From: Kluyvera sichuanensis
GTDB lineage: Bacteria > Pseudomonadota > Gammaproteobacteria > Enterobacterales > Enterobacteriaceae
NCBI RefSeq assembly: GCF_014218705.1
Contig: NZ_JABBJF010000033.1
Coordinates: forward strand, 1 to 55,766
Reading direction: 5' to 3'
Length of the DNA: 55,766 nt
In this document: positions 8,645-20,255 of the stretch, one piece after another
Position numbering within the stretch: the first letter of the stretch is position 1
How the letters are laid out: every line of letters starts with the position of its first letter
The notes under the pieces: generated by a model
Told to the model about the DNA's origin: nothing
The model's input: only the letters and a program-made list of their open reading frames with translations
Databases searched by the model: none
Translations under genes and position numbers: made by a program

Positions 8645-9049
8645 AGCGCGCCATAGTAAGTGATTTATCACAAGGGATCGACTTTTTTATTTATCTCTCA
8701 GTAAATAAATGAAAAATCCCGTTTTATTCGAAATCCTCAACCTTATTTACGGTAAAGACACGTAAAAAAATAATAAAACCTTAACAATTGGGTGGCTATC
8801 ATTACATCGCAGGCTTTGTATTTCTCTGAAGCTTTTTATAATAAATGGTAACAATTTAGCATCAAGGTGTTGTTGGTTTTGTGTTGTTACCTTTTGATTT
8901 TAAAGTGAAAAATGGCATCTGAAAACCGCGTAAAATAAATGATTGAGTCCTTAGCTAAAACAACATATATTAGCCGCGATTTTTTACAGGTAATCCTTAT
9001 AACCATTTATTCAATCAGGCGTTAATCTACACCTGGTTGTAGGAGTGAT
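8645..9049. promoter_or_regulatory. AT-rich divergent control region of aspartokinase and dat-ddc
   Basis: No gene is visible here. An inverted repeat GTGAT-TT-ATCAC lies at 8660-8671, close to where the aspartokinase promoter should be (candidate minus-strand -10 TACTAT just downstream). On the plus strand a TATAAT at 8837-8842 is a possible -10 for dat, though its -35 (TTTGTA, 16-bp spacing) is weak and would imply a leader of about 200 bases. dat itself has an AGGAG ribosome site at 9041-9045. The regulator is unknown. Confidence 0.3.
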
Positions 9050-10435
9050 ATGATGACGGATAAAGTCCGTATTGATACTTTACGTGCTAATTCATTACCA
9101 CAGAGCAATGATACCTTTTTAGCAAGACAAGCTGAGTTTGAATCTAACGTCAGAAGCTATCCACGTAAGCTGCCGCTGGCTATCGCCAAGGCACAGGGCG
9201 TTTGGATCACTGACGTTGAAAATAATCAATACCTTGACTGTCTGGCGGGTGCCGGCACCCTGGCACTTGGTCATAATCATCCTGATGTACTTCAAAGCAT
9301 TCAAAGTGTCATCACGAGTGGCTTACCGTTACATACGCTTGATCTCACGACCCCATTAAAAGATGAATTTTCATCTTATTTACTTTCCCTGTTACCGGGC
9401 GAGGGTAAAGAATATTGCCTGCAGTTCACCGGCCCATCCGGCGCGGATGCTGTAGAAGCGGCTATCAAACTGGCGAAAAAAGCGACCGGTCGTTCTGGCG
9501 TAATCAGCTTCTCCGGCGGTTACCACGGTATGACTCACGGCGCGTTGTCCGTGACCGGTAACCTGTCACCGAAAGAAGCCGTCAGCAATATGATGCCGGA
9601 AGTGCAGTTCATGCCATATCCGCACGAGTACCGCTGCCCGCTGGGCATTGGTGGCGAAGCGGGCGTGAAAGCGCTGACCTACTACTTCGAAAACCTGATC
9701 AACGACGTTGAAAGTGGCGTGCGTAAACCTGCGGCGGTGATTCTTGAAGCCGTTCAGGGTGAAGGCGGCGTGAACCCGGCTCCGGTCGAGTGGCTGCAGC
9801 GCATCCGTAAAGTGACTCAAGAACACGGCATCATGCTGATCCTCGATGAGGTTCAGGCTGGTTTCGCGCGTACCGGTAAACTGTTCGCCTTTGAACACGC
9901 CGGTATTGAGCCAGACATCATCGTCATGTCCAAAGCGGTTGGCGGCGGTCTGCCACTGGCGGTTCTGGGTATTAAAAAGCAGTTTGACGCATGGGCACCA
10001 GGCCACCACACCGGTACCTTCCGCGGCAACCAGCTGGCGATGGCGACCGGCCTGACCACGCTGAAGATCCTCAAAGACGACAAAATTGCCGATAAAGTTG
10101 CCGCCCAGGGCGAGTGGCTGAAAGGCAAACTGGCTGAACTGCAGAAACGTTACCCGGTTATCGGTCACGTTCGCGGTCTGGGTCTGATGATCGGTCTGGA
10201 AATCGTTAAGCCTAACGAAGCGCCTGACCACATGGGTTGCTTCCCGGCTGACGGCGAGCTGTCTGCGCTGCTGCAGAAGAAATGCTTCCAGGCGGGTCTG
10301 ATCCTGGAACGCGGTGGTCGTAACGGTTGCGTACTGCGCCTGCTGCCATCCCTGCTGATCACCAACGATGAGCTGGAAATCTTCCTCGATAAATTTGAAA
10401 ACGCCCTGAATGCCGCTGGCGTGAAGCCGGTTTAA
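9050..10435 (+). CDS. dat: L-2,4-diaminobutyrate:2-oxoglutarate 4-aminotransferase
   Basis: This 461-residue class-III PLP aminotransferase shows [45 protein letters not shown], and the PLP-lysine region [15 protein letters not shown], plus [11 protein letters not shown]. It matches the dat product of Enterobacter/Acinetobacter, which makes L-2,4-diaminobutyrate from aspartate semialdehyde and glutamate. The start at 9050 follows AGGAG; a second ATG at 9053 is equally possible. ddc follows after 15 bases, so the two are co-transcribed. The aspartokinase paralogue divergent from it could supply the precursor. Confidence 0.93.
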   Translation: MMTDKVRIDTLRANSLPQSNDTFLARQAEFESNVRSYPRKLPLAIAKAQGVWITDVENNQYLDCLAGAGTLALGHNHPDVLQSIQSVITSGLPLHTLDLTTPLKDEFSSYLLSLLPGEGKEYCLQFTGPSGADAVEAAIKLAKKATGRSGVISFSGGYHGMTHGALSVTGNLSPKEAVSNMMPEVQFMPYPHEYRCPLGIGGEAGVKALTYYFENLINDVESGVRKPAAVILEAVQGEGGVNPAPVEWLQRIRKVTQEHGIMLILDEVQAGFARTGKLFAFEHAGIEPDIIVMSKAVGGGLPLAVLGIKKQFDAWAPGHHTGTFRGNQLAMATGLTTLKILKDDKIADKVAAQGEWLKGKLAELQKRYPVIGHVRGLGLMIGLEIVKPNEAPDHMGCFPADGELSALLQKKCFQAGLILERGGRNGCVLRLLPSLLITNDELEIFLDKFENALNAAGVKPV

Positions 10436-10450
10436 ACGGAGTAGGATCGA

Positions 10451-11914
10451 ATGTCTGACGTAAACCCGATTCTGTCCGGCTCGGCGCAGAGTATTGCTGC
10501 CTATCAGGACGCTATCGAGCAGAGTACTAAAGCGGTCGTTGAATGGTTAAAACAGCCTGAGATGTATCAGGGCAAAACCGTTGAACAGCTGCGTGAACGT
10601 ATCAACCTGAACTTTACGTCTCAAGGCCTGGGCAACCAGGCCGCCATTGAGCGTGCGGTTGAATACTTTCTGAAAGACAGTCTGTCCGTTCACCATGCAC
10701 AGTGCGTGGCGCACCTGCACTGCCCAAGTCTGGTCATTAGCCAGGCGGCGGAAGTGCTGATTAACGCCACCAACCAGAGCATGGACTCCTGGGATCAGAG
10801 CCCATCCGCGACCATTATTGAGATCAAACTGATCGAATGGCTGCGTGAGCAGGTTGGTTTCCCGGCAGGCGATGCAGGCGTGTTCACCAGCGGCGGCACC
10901 CAGAGCAATCTGATGGGCCTGATGCTGGCGCGTGATGCGTTCTATGCGCGTCAGGGGCACTCTGTACAGCAAGACGGTATTACCGGCGATCTGCGCAAGA
11001 TGAAAGTGTTCTGTTCTGAGAACGCGCACTTCTCCGTGCAGAAAAACATGGCGCTGATGGGCCACGGCTATCAGTCCGTCACGCTGGTGAAAACCGATGC
11101 TTTCTCTCGTATGGACATCAATGACCTGAAAGAGAAGCTGGCGCAGGCGAAAGCCAACGGCGAACAGGTGATGGCGATTGTTGCGACGGCAGGTACTACC
11201 GACGCGGGCGCAATCGACCCGTTAACGGAAATTACCGCGCTGGCCGCCGCAGAGCAGATCTGGGTTCATGTGGATGCAGCATGGGGCGGGGCGTTACTGC
11301 TGTCTGAGAAGTATCGTCATTTCCTCAATGGACTTGAGCAGGCTGACTCCGTCACTCTGGACTTCCACAAGCAGTTCTTCCAGACCATCAGCTGCGGGGC
11401 GTTCCTGCTGAAAGATGCGCGTCATTATGAACTGATGCGTTATCAGGCGGCGTACCTGAACTCTGATTTCGACGAAGAGCACGGCGTGCCGAACCTGGTG
11501 TCCAAATCTCTGCAAACCACGCGTCGTTTCGATGCGCTGAAGCTGTGGATGGGCCTTGAAGCGCTGGGCAAAAAGCAGTATGCCGAAATCATTGATAACG
11601 GCGTTACGCTGGCGCGCGATGTTGCTGAGTTTGTGAAAACCCAGCCGCATCTGGAGCTGGTCATGGAGCCGCAGCTGGCAAGCGTGCTGTTCCGTTTCCG
11701 TCCGGAAAACAACGACAGCGCGTTTGTGGCCCTGCTGAACCAACGTATTGGTGACGTTCTGCTGGCTTCCGGCAGCGCTAACGTGGGTGTGACCGAAGCT
11801 GATGGCGTAACCTGCCTGAAGCTGACGCTGCTGAACCCAACGGTTTGCCTGGAAGACGTTAAAGTTCTGCTGGCAAGCGTGAAAGACACCGCCGAGCAAC
11901 TGCTGAAAGCGTAA
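10451..11914 (+). CDS. ddc: L-2,4-diaminobutyrate decarboxylase
   Basis: This 487-residue group II PLP decarboxylase has HCPSLVISQAAEVLINATNQ, GVFTSGGTQSNLMGLMLAR, the PLP-binding region WVHVDAAWGGALLLS and the lysine motif DFHKQFFQ. It matches Ddc of the dat-ddc pair, which converts L-2,4-diaminobutyrate to 1,3-diaminopropane. Start ATG 10451 follows GGAG (10439-10442). It ends the two-gene operon, with a strong terminator just after the stop. Glutamate or tyrosine decarboxylases share the fold, but the partner gene and motif pattern favour diaminobutyrate. Confidence 0.93.
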   Translation: MSDVNPILSGSAQSIAAYQDAIEQSTKAVVEWLKQPEMYQGKTVEQLRERINLNFTSQGLGNQAAIERAVEYFLKDSLSVHHAQCVAHLHCPSLVISQAAEVLINATNQSMDSWDQSPSATIIEIKLIEWLREQVGFPAGDAGVFTSGGTQSNLMGLMLARDAFYARQGHSVQQDGITGDLRKMKVFCSENAHFSVQKNMALMGHGYQSVTLVKTDAFSRMDINDLKEKLAQAKANGEQVMAIVATAGTTDAGAIDPLTEITALAAAEQIWVHVDAAWGGALLLSEKYRHFLNGLEQADSVTLDFHKQFFQTISCGAFLLKDARHYELMRYQAAYLNSDFDEEHGVPNLVSKSLQTTRRFDALKLWMGLEALGKKQYAEIIDNGVTLARDVAEFVKTQPHLELVMEPQLASVLFRFRPENNDSAFVALLNQRIGDVLLASGSANVGVTEADGVTCLKLTLLNPTVCLEDVKVLLASVKDTAEQLLKA

Positions 11915-11934
11915 GCATTCACGTTGCGATAAAA

Positions 11935-11961
11935 ATGGCTCCCTCGGGAGCCATTTTTTTT
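11935..11961 (+). terminator. Intrinsic terminator of dat-ddc
   Basis: ATGGCTCCC (11935-11943) pairs with GGGAGCCAT (11946-11954), followed by eight T residues; an A-run precedes the stem. It is 20 bases past the ddc stop. Confidence 0.85.
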
Positions 11962-11972
11962 GCCTGTCATTT

Positions 11973-12001
11973 GTAGCCCGGCCAAGCGAAGCGCCGCCGG
12001 G
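11973..12001. repeat. REP-type palindromic repeat, copy 1
   Basis: A 29-base element starting GTAGCCCGGCC and ending GCCGCCGGG, with imperfect dyad symmetry (CCCGGC/GCCGGG). It lies between the convergent ends of ddc and dauA. A copy with one mismatch is at 22046-22074, also between convergent genes. This is the typical position of enterobacterial REP/BIME units. Confidence 0.7.
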
Positions 12002-12007
12002 AGGCGG

Positions 12008-13690
12008 TTAGATGATGTCTGCTAGTGCAGCATCCTTGTTTGGGAAGAAGGTCAGGCGACCAGGAATCGGCTGAATGCCAGCGCGGGCCATGGTGCGCAG
12101 CGGCTGGAATTCCAGGTTAGAGACGCGCAGCTCGCAGCCTTCAGGCAGCTTTTTCACGAAGCGCTGGAAGGCATCCAGGCCACCGGCGTCCAGCACCGGT
12201 ACGGCATCCCACTTCAGCACTACGATACGTTTGCCTTCAATACGTGTCTCAAGATCGCTAAACAACCCTTCGGCGGCGGCAAAGAACAGCGGGCCAATCA
12301 CGCGTAGCACCAGCACATCGTCCGGCACGGTGACGTTCACGGCGGAAAGACGCGTCATGCGCGCAATACGGCGCATAAACAGCAGCGAAGCCAGCACGAT
12401 ACCAACGCTGATGGCGATAACCATATCAAACAGCACGGTCAGCGACATACAGATCAGCATCACGATGATGTCGTCTTTCGGCGCTTTGCGCAGCAGGTAC
12501 ACCACCTTGTGCGCTTCGCTCATGTTCCACGCTACCATCAGCAGCAGGGCGGCCATCGCCGACAGCGGCAGCCACGAGAGCACCGGGGCCAGAATCAGCA
12601 GTGCCAGAATCACCAGAACCGCGTGGATCACCGCCGAAACCGGTGAAGTAGCGCCTGCACGAACGTTCGCCGCCGAGCGCGCAATCGCCGCGGTGGCGGT
12701 AATGCCGCCAAAGAACGGCGCAATAATATTACCGAGGCCTTGACCGACCAGCTCGCTGTTCGCTTTGTGCTTGGTGCCGGTCATACCGTCGAGCACCACC
12801 GCACACAGCAGGGATTCAATCGCCCCCAGCATTGCCATGGAAAACGCCGCTGGTAGCAGAGCGTGAATGGAGGCCCAGCTTAAGGTAAAGGTTGAGACCG
12901 GCATATCCCACGGCAGCACAAACTGCGGCAGCAGCTGCGGGATACCGTTGCCCTGAGAACCGTCAGCCAGGATGTAGTGGAACTGAGAGCCGATGGTGGC
13001 GACGTGGCCACCGAGCAGGTTCACAATCAGCATCACCACGCAGCCAGCAATCAGCGCGGGCAGGTGGCCCGGCAGGCGCAGGCCGAGGCGAGGCCAGAGG
13101 ATCAGCGTGCCGAGAGTAACAACGCCAATGGCTGCATCGCCAACGTTAATGGTCGGCAGCGCCATCACCAGCGCGCCCACCTTCTGTAAATAGTGTTCCG
13201 GAACGTGCGTCATCTGCAGACCGAGGAAATCTTTAATCTGCATGGTCCCGATGGTAATACCAATCCCTGAGGTGAAGCCGAGTGTCACCGACAGCGGAAT
13301 ATATTCGATCAGGCGGCCAAAGCGGGCCAGGCCAAAGAGGATCAGGAATATCCCGGACATCAGGGTTGCAACCAGCAGGCCTGCCAGGCCGAACTGTTGA
13401 GAGACAGGGTAGAGAATAACCACAAAGGCTGCCGTCGGCCCGGAGACGCTAAAGCGCGAGCCACCGGTCAGGGCGATAACAATCCCCGCGACGGCGGAGG
13501 TGTACAGGCCATACTGCGGTGCCACGCCGCTGCCGATCGCCAGCGCCATCGCCAGCGGAATCGCGATGATCCCAACCGTGATACCGGCAATCAGATCGCG
13601 CATAAATCGCGCGGAGGTGTATTTCTCTTTCCAGCAGGCGTCAATCAGCGCGCGGAAAGGCATAACGTGAGGGGAAAGTAATTTATTCAC
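12008..13690 (-). CDS. dauA: C4-dicarboxylate transporter DauA (SLC26/SulP family)
   Basis: This 560-residue protein begins [20 protein letters not shown] and has the SulP signature region [20 protein letters not shown], about 12-14 membrane segments, then a C-terminal STAS domain (about residues 440-550, [20 protein letters not shown]). It closely matches E. coli DauA (YchM), the aerobic succinate transporter active at acidic pH. It is downstream of prs on the same strand and separated by a terminator. Confidence 0.95.
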   Translation of the reverse strand: MNKLLSPHVMPFRALIDACWKEKYTSARFMRDLIAGITVGIIAIPLAMALAIGSGVAPQYGLYTSAVAGIVIALTGGSRFSVSGPTAAFVVILYPVSQQFGLAGLLVATLMSGIFLILFGLARFGRLIEYIPLSVTLGFTSGIGITIGTMQIKDFLGLQMTHVPEHYLQKVGALVMALPTINVGDAAIGVVTLGTLILWPRLGLRLPGHLPALIAGCVVMLIVNLLGGHVATIGSQFHYILADGSQGNGIPQLLPQFVLPWDMPVSTFTLSWASIHALLPAAFSMAMLGAIESLLCAVVLDGMTGTKHKANSELVGQGLGNIIAPFFGGITATAAIARSAANVRAGATSPVSAVIHAVLVILALLILAPVLSWLPLSAMAALLLMVAWNMSEAHKVVYLLRKAPKDDIIVMLICMSLTVLFDMVIAISVGIVLASLLFMRRIARMTRLSAVNVTVPDDVLVLRVIGPLFFAAAEGLFSDLETRIEGKRIVVLKWDAVPVLDAGGLDAFQRFVKKLPEGCELRVSNLEFQPLRTMARAGIQPIPGRLTFFPNKDAALADII

Positions 13691-13775
13691 AGTTGTCTTT
13701 CATCCATGAGCGCATCATCTACCATATGAATGATAGTTGAAGTTGGCATAAATCATACAAATTAACTACACAGAC

Positions 13776-13802
13776 AAAAAAACCCGCCGTAGCGGGTTTT
13801 TT
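13776..13802. terminator. Terminator downstream of prs
   Basis: Seven A residues, CCCGC, loop CGTA, GCGGG and six T residues form a symmetric hairpin that works on either strand; it lies 12 bases past the prs stop on the minus strand. Confidence 0.85.
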
Positions 13803-13814
13803 AACCAAATCCGA

Positions 13815-14888
<1,074 letters not shown>

Positions 14889-14968
14889 TCACCAGAGCTC
14901 AGTTTGCCCGGCAGGGTCACTCATCACCATTCTTCTTTCGTCAGCATGACTGACGGAAACCGAATGAT

Positions 14969-15820
14969 TCAGAGCAGGGCTTGCTTCAATGGAGAGAGGT
15001 TTACACCTTTCGCCACAAAGCCTTGCAACCATTCCGGGGCTTGCTCAAGCACCTGGCGGGCAGCGAGTTCCGTGTCGAATTCAGCAAAGACACAGGCTCC
15101 TGTTCCAGTCAGGCGCGACGGCGCGTATTCTAACAGCCAGGAAAGCACATCATCAACCTCGCGAAAACGTTTTCTTGCGATAACCTCGCAATCATTGCCG
15201 AATTCACAATTTAATAACGTTTCTATTGACCTGACAGGGGTGTTTCGTGGCAGCTCCGGATCGCGGAAGATAACCGGGGTTGGAATGCTGACGCCCGGGT
15301 GGGCCACCAGATACCATTTTTCCGCAACCTCAACCGGCGTTAGCACCTCGCCAACCCCTTCAGCAAACGCTGCATGGCCACGAACGAACACCGGCACATC
15401 GGCACCCAGCGTCAGGCCAATAGCCGCCAGCTCATCTTCCGAGAGCCCGCACTGCCACAAATGGTTTAGCGCAACCAGAACGGTAGCGGCGTTTGAGGAA
15501 CCACCGCCCAGGCCGCCGCCCATCGGTAGGCGTTTTTCAATGCTGATGTCCGCGCCGCAGCCGTCCGCCAGACGCTGGCTGTCGGCGGCGGTTTTCATCA
15601 GCAAGCGCGCAGCGCGAATAATCAGGTTCTCTTCGTTTGGCACGCCGTCCACGGGGGTGAGCAGTCGCAGTTGCCCATCCTGGCGCGGCACAATGGTCAG
15701 CGTGTCGCCGTAGTCGAGAAACTGAAACAGCGTCTGCAGCGTGTGATAGCCGTCAGCGCGCTGCCCGGTGATGTATAAAAACAGGTTCAGCTTTGCCGGA
15801 GAGGGCCAACGGGTCATCAT
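14969..15820 (-). CDS. ispE: 4-diphosphocytidyl-2-C-methyl-D-erythritol kinase
   Basis: This 283-residue GHMP kinase acts in the MEP isoprenoid pathway. Motifs: [20 protein letters not shown] (substrate-binding N-terminus with the catalytic Lys) and [20 protein letters not shown] (ATP-binding loop). Its start overlaps the lolB stop by four bases, so translation is probably coupled; the lolB-ispE-prs order is conserved in enterobacteria. Confidence 0.96.
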   Translation of the reverse strand: MMTRWPSPAKLNLFLYITGQRADGYHTLQTLFQFLDYGDTLTIVPRQDGQLRLLTPVDGVPNEENLIIRAARLLMKTAADSQRLADGCGADISIEKRLPMGGGLGGGSSNAATVLVALNHLWQCGLSEDELAAIGLTLGADVPVFVRGHAAFAEGVGEVLTPVEVAEKWYLVAHPGVSIPTPVIFRDPELPRNTPVRSIETLLNCEFGNDCEVIARKRFREVDDVLSWLLEYAPSRLTGTGACVFAEFDTELAARQVLEQAPEWLQGFVAKGVNLSPLKQALL

Positions 15821-16434
15821 TTAGCGATCCAGTTATCCATCTTCAGCTTGATGCGCTGGGAGCCTTCGGTCAGCTCCATGTTGGACGGCAGCGCTGGCTG
15901 GGTTTTGTTGTCGTAACCGCCGTACACCACTTTCCAGGTTTTGCCGTTCTGGGTGTAGTTGAGTTCACTAAGACGATACTGGTCGTCAAGTTTATAGTCG
16001 GTGGCGTCGCCCGGCAGGCCGAGGATCCACTGACGCAGGCTGTTGAGCGGAATCGGCATCCCGGTCAGCTTGCCAATCATCTCTTCGCCGTCGGCGGCGG
16101 TATAGTGCTGGCCTTTGTTATCGGTCAGTTGGGCAGAGCCCGGTTTGCCAATCAGCTCAAGCTCGGTGCTGCCAAGCGGGTTGGTTAACAACAGACGATA
16201 GTTGTCCTGGCCGGTTTGCTGCCAGAAGAAGCGGGCGTAAACCTTTTGCTGGTCAGACAGATACGCAAACGCACCGCGGGTCTGATACTGGCTTAAGTGA
16301 AGAACGTCCTGCTGGTGCTGCTTCCACTGTGGGGCGGTAGGGCTTTTACCCGGACCGGTTGGCGCAGTGGTGGTACAAGCGGTAAGGACCAGGGCTGCCA
16401 GCGGCAGCAGGCGAATCAGGCGGAAATCAGACAT
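15817..16434 (-). CDS. lolB: Outer-membrane lipoprotein insertion factor LolB
   Basis: This 205-residue protein has a lipoprotein signal peptide ending in the lipobox LTAC (Cys20 or close to it), then the Lol beta-barrel domain with [18 protein letters not shown]. LolB accepts lipoproteins from LolA and inserts them into the outer membrane. The gene diverges from hemA across about 200 bases and overlaps ispE. Confidence 0.95.
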   Translation of the reverse strand: MSDFRLIRLLPLAALVLTACTTTAPTGPGKSPTAPQWKQHQQDVLHLSQYQTRGAFAYLSDQQKVYARFFWQQTGQDNYRLLLTNPLGSTELELIGKPGSAQLTDNKGQHYTAADGEEMIGKLTGMPIPLNSLRQWILGLPGDATDYKLDDQYRLSELNYTQNGKTWKVVYGGYDNKTQPALPSNMELTEGSQRIKLKMDNWIAK

Positions 16435-16637
16435 GACAATCCTTGAAGTGCGTTGCAGTGATAACGCTTAATGCTAGCGTCGCCTGCGGGCAGCGTCTAC
16501 GCTCAAGTTGTCTTAAATCATAAAATTAACCCAGCCTGCCTATTACTCCAAAAGGGGGGCGTCCCTTTTATTGATCTCGCGCATCCTGTATGATGCGCTC
16601 AGACTAACCTTATCAACGCTGGTACTACTCCCGCACA

Positions 16638-17894
16638 ATGACCCTTTTAGCTCTTGGCATTAATCACAAAACAGCCCCGGTAGCGCTGCGAGAACGTGTA
16701 ACGTTTTCGCCAGATACGCTCGACCAGGCGCTGGAGAGCCTGCTGGCTCAGCCAATGGTGCAAGGAGGCGTGGTACTGTCGACCTGTAACCGCACCGAGC
16801 TCTACCTCAGCGTAGAGGAGCAGGAAAATCAGCATGAAGCGATTATCCGCTGGCTGTGCGATTACCACGGCCTGAATGAAGAAGAACTGCGCCAGAGCCT
16901 TTATTGGCACCAGGATAACGATGCCGTCAGCCATCTGATGCGCGTTGCCAGCGGGCTGGACTCGCTGGTGCTGGGCGAACCGCAAATCTTAGGGCAGGTT
17001 AAAAAAGCGTTTGCCGACTCCAGTCGCGGGCATCTGCATGTCAGCGAGCTGGAACGCATGTTCCAGAAATCCTTCTCTGTTGCCAAGCGCGTGCGCACGG
17101 AAACGGATATCGGCGCCAGCGCGGTGTCGGTGGCGTTTGCGGCCTGTACCCTGGCGCGACAGATTTTCGAATCACTCTCTTCGGTGACGGTGCTGCTGGT
17201 CGGCGCCGGTGAAACCATCGAACTGGTGGCGCGCCATCTGCGCGAGCATCATGTGAAAAAAATGGTGATTGCCAACCGTACCCGCGAACGTGCACAGGTG
17301 CTGGCCGATGAGGTCGGGGCCGAAGTGATCGCGTTGAGCGACGTGGATGAGCGGCTGAAAGAGGCCGATATCATTATCAGTTCTACCGCCAGCCCGCTGC
17401 CGATTATTGGTAAAGGGATGGTGGAGCGCGCGCTGAAAGCGCGTCGTAACCAGCCGATGCTGCTGGTGGATATTGCCGTACCGCGCGACGTTGAGCCGGA
17501 GGTGGGGAAACTCGCCAACGCCTATCTCTACAGCGTCGATGACCTGCAAAACATCATTCAGAATAACCTCGCGCAGCGCAAAGCCGCCGCGGTTCAGGCT
17601 GAAACCATTGTTGAGCAGGAAACCAGTGAATTTATGGCCTGGCTCCGCGCGCAAAGCGCCAGCGAAATCATCCGTGATTATCGTTCCCAGGCTGAAACGG
17701 CGCGTGAAGAGCTCACCGCTAAAGCGATCGCGGCTCTTGAACAGGGCGGCGACCCGCAGGTCATCATGCAGGATCTGGCGCGGAAATTAACCAACCGCCT
17801 GATCCACGCGCCAACCAAATCTCTTCAGCAGGCCGCCCGTGACGGGGATGATGAACGCCTGCATATTCTGCGCAACAGCCTCGGGCTGGAGTAG
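16638..17894 (+). CDS. hemA: Glutamyl-tRNA reductase
   Basis: This 418-residue enzyme reduces Glu-tRNA to glutamate semialdehyde, the committed step of haem and sirohaem synthesis. It shows [20 protein letters not shown], the active-site Cys in [29 protein letters not shown] and the NADPH-binding [14 protein letters not shown]. It diverges from lolB and is followed 35 bases later by prfA. The supply of sirohaem ties it loosely to the nitrite reductase in this window. Confidence 0.97.
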   Translation: MTLLALGINHKTAPVALRERVTFSPDTLDQALESLLAQPMVQGGVVLSTCNRTELYLSVEEQENQHEAIIRWLCDYHGLNEEELRQSLYWHQDNDAVSHLMRVASGLDSLVLGEPQILGQVKKAFADSSRGHLHVSELERMFQKSFSVAKRVRTETDIGASAVSVAFAACTLARQIFESLSSVTVLLVGAGETIELVARHLREHHVKKMVIANRTRERAQVLADEVGAEVIALSDVDERLKEADIIISSTASPLPIIGKGMVERALKARRNQPMLLVDIAVPRDVEPEVGKLANAYLYSVDDLQNIIQNNLAQRKAAAVQAETIVEQETSEFMAWLRAQSASEIIRDYRSQAETAREELTAKAIAALEQGGDPQVIMQDLARKLTNRLIHAPTKSLQQAARDGDDERLHILRNSLGLE

Positions 17895-17929
17895 CACAAC
17901 TCTATTTATAACAAGGTGCATTTACGCCA

Positions 17930-19012
17930 ATGAAGCCTTCTATTGTTGCTAAACTGGAAGCTCTCTACGAGCGCCATGAAGAAGTTCAGGCGCTGCTCGG
18001 AGACGCAGCAACTATTGCCGATCAGGACCGTTTCCGCGCGCTGTCCCGCGAATACGCACAGCTGGGCGACGTGGCTCGCTGCTATACCGACTGGCGTCAG
18101 GTTCAGGACGATATTGAAACCGCCCAGATGATGCTCGACGACCCGGAAATGCGCGAAATGGCGCAGGAAGAGCTGCAGGAAGCCAAAGCCAAAGAAGAAG
18201 AACTGGAGCAACAGCTGCAGGTGCTTCTGCTGCCTCGCGACCCGGACGATGAACGCAATGCCTTCCTCGAAGTGCGTGCCGGTACCGGCGGTGACGAAGC
18301 CGCGCTGTTTGCCGGCGATCTGTTCCGCATGTACAGCCGCTACGCCGAATCACGCCGCTGGCGCGTGGAGATCATGAGCGCCAACGAAGGCGAACATGGC
18401 GGCTTTAAAGAAGTGATTGCTAAAATCAGCGGTGAAGGCGTTTACGGCCGTCTGAAGTTTGAGTCCGGCGGTCACCGCGTGCAGCGCGTACCGGCCACCG
18501 AATCTCAGGGGCGTATCCACACTTCCGCCTGTACCGTGGCCGTGCTGCCAGAGGTACCGGAAGCCGAATTACCGGATATCAACCCGGCGGACCTGCGTAT
18601 TGATACCTTCCGCTCCTCGGGCGCGGGCGGTCAGCACGTTAACACCACTGACTCCGCTATTCGTATTACCCACTTGCCAACCGGTATCGTGGTGGAGTGT
18701 CAGGACGAACGTTCTCAGCATAAAAACAAAGCCAAAGCGATGTCGGTGCTGGGTTCGCGTATCCGCGCCGCGGAAATTGCCCGTCGTCAGCAGGCGGAAG
18801 CCTCCGAGCGTCGTAACCTGCTGGGCAGCGGCGACCGCAGCGACCGTAACCGTACCTATAACTTCCCGCAGGGCCGCGTGACCGACCACCGTATCAACCT
18901 GACGCTCTACCGTCTGGATGAAACCATGGAAGGCAAACTGGATATGCTGATCGAACCTATCGTTCAGGAATACCAGGCCGACCAGCTGGCGGCGCTCTCT
19001 GAGCAGGAATGA
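17930..19012 (+). CDS. prfA: Peptide chain release factor 1
   Basis: This 360-residue protein carries the RF1 codon-recognition tripeptide PAT in [14 protein letters not shown] and the peptidyl-hydrolysis GGQ motif in [18 protein letters not shown]. It terminates translation at UAA and UAG. The stop overlaps the prmC start (ATGA), coupling it to the methyltransferase that modifies its GGQ glutamine. Confidence 0.98.
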   Translation: MKPSIVAKLEALYERHEEVQALLGDAATIADQDRFRALSREYAQLGDVARCYTDWRQVQDDIETAQMMLDDPEMREMAQEELQEAKAKEEELEQQLQVLLLPRDPDDERNAFLEVRAGTGGDEAALFAGDLFRMYSRYAESRRWRVEIMSANEGEHGGFKEVIAKISGEGVYGRLKFESGGHRVQRVPATESQGRIHTSACTVAVLPEVPEAELPDINPADLRIDTFRSSGAGGQHVNTTDSAIRITHLPTGIVVECQDERSQHKNKAKAMSVLGSRIRAAEIARRQQAEASERRNLLGSGDRSDRNRTYNFPQGRVTDHRINLTLYRLDETMEGKLDMLIEPIVQEYQADQLAALSEQE

Positions 19013-19863
19013 TGACCTATCGACAATGGCTGCAGCAGGCCGTGATGGCGCTACAGGGTGGTGAAAGCCCTCGCCGTGATGCGGAAATCCTGCTGGGGCA
19101 TGTGACCGGAAAAGCGCGTACCTATATCCTCGCGTTTGATGAAACCGAACTGGACGCGGCGCAGACTGAGACGTTGGCGCTGCTGCTGGTGCGTCGCGTG
19201 AACGGCGAGCCGGTGGCCCATCTGGTGGGAACGCGCGAATTCTGGTCGTTGCCGCTGTTTGTCTCTCCCGCTACGCTTATTCCGCGCCCGGACACTGAGT
19301 GTCTGGTCGAACAGGCGCTGGCACGTCTGCCGTCCACGCCTTGTCATATTCTGGATCTCGGCACCGGTACCGGCGCGGTAGCGCTGGCGCTGGCGAGCGA
19401 ACGCCCGGACTGCCAGCTCACCGCCGTGGATTATATCGCCGACGCTGTCGCACTTGCCCAACGTAACGCCGAGCACCTGGGTATCACCAATATCACCATC
19501 ATGCAAAGCGACTGGTTCAGCGCGCTGGACGAGCAGCGTTTTGCGATGATAGTCAGCAATCCGCCGTATATTGACGAGCAGGATGAGCATCTCGCGCAGG
19601 GCGACGTGCGCTTTGAGCCGAAAACCGCGCTAGTGGCCGGTGACCATGGTCTGGCTGACCTGGCGCATATCATCACCCAGGGGCGCGAGTGGCTGGAACC
19701 CGGTGGCTTCATGCTGCTGGAGCACGGCTGGAAACAGGGTGCCGCCGTGCGCGCACTGTTCGACAACGCCGGATACCGTCAGGCGCAAACCTGCCGCGAT
19801 TACGGTGATAATGACCGTCTGACGCTGGCGCAATGGCCTGGAAACATGGAGGCACATGCATGA
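19009..19863 (+). CDS. prmC: Release-factor glutamine N5-methyltransferase
   Basis: This 284-residue enzyme methylates the GGQ glutamine of RF1 and RF2. It has [20 protein letters not shown], the SAM-binding motif [16 protein letters not shown] and the catalytic NPPY in [13 protein letters not shown]. Start may be ATG 19009 or the next codon (19012). It overlaps prfA by four bases and sirB2 by four bases. Confidence 0.97.
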   Translation: MMTYRQWLQQAVMALQGGESPRRDAEILLGHVTGKARTYILAFDETELDAAQTETLALLLVRRVNGEPVAHLVGTREFWSLPLFVSPATLIPRPDTECLVEQALARLPSTPCHILDLGTGTGAVALALASERPDCQLTAVDYIADAVALAQRNAEHLGITNITIMQSDWFSALDEQRFAMIVSNPPYIDEQDEHLAQGDVRFEPKTALVAGDHGLADLAHIITQGREWLEPGGFMLLEHGWKQGAAVRALFDNAGYRQAQTCRDYGDNDRLTLAQWPGNMEAHA

Positions 19864-20252
19864 GCCTGTTTTTGTGGGTACTCTATTTACACATCGCCTC
19901 GGCTATCGTCTCGGTGAGCTTTTTCGCACTGCGTTTCTGGTGGAAACACCACAAAAGTGCGCTGTTTGATGCGCGCTGGGTGCGCATACTGCCGCATACC
20001 GTTGACAGCGTTCTGCTGCTCAGCGGTGTTGCGCTGATGGTGATGACGCGCTATTTCCCGTTTACCGAAGAAGGGACATGGCTGACTGAGAAGCTGTTTG
20101 GCGTTATCATTTACATTATTTTAGGGTTTGTCGCGCTGGGCCGTCGTCGCCCGCGCAGTCAGCAGAGCGGTTTTGTCGCCTTTTTGCTGGCGCTGGTGGT
20201 GTTGTGCATCATCGTTAAACTCGCCATCACTAAAGTTCCGCTGCTAGGGTAG
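19860..20252 (+). CDS. sirB2: SirB2 family membrane protein (YchQ)
   Basis: This 130-residue protein has four hydrophobic segments (starting [20 protein letters not shown] and ending LLALVVLCIIVKLAITKVPL) and matches the SirB2 family. The ATG at 19860 overlaps the prmC stop and has GGAGG upstream; an in-frame start at 19833 would lie inside prmC. Function is poorly defined; in Salmonella the sirB locus was linked to invasion-gene expression. Confidence 0.9.
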   Translation: MSLFLWVLYLHIASAIVSVSFFALRFWWKHHKSALFDARWVRILPHTVDSVLLLSGVALMVMTRYFPFTEEGTWLTEKLFGVIIYIILGFVALGRRRPRSQQSGFVAFLLALVVLCIIVKLAITKVPLLG

Positions 20253-20255
20253 GGT

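Noticed and set aside
8658..8673. GTGAT-TT-ATCAC as an FNR or CRP site
   Set aside because: The half-site spacing (2 bases) and half-sites fit neither FNR (TTGAT-N4-ATCAA) nor CRP (TGTGA-N6-TCACA); kept only as an unassigned inverted repeat.
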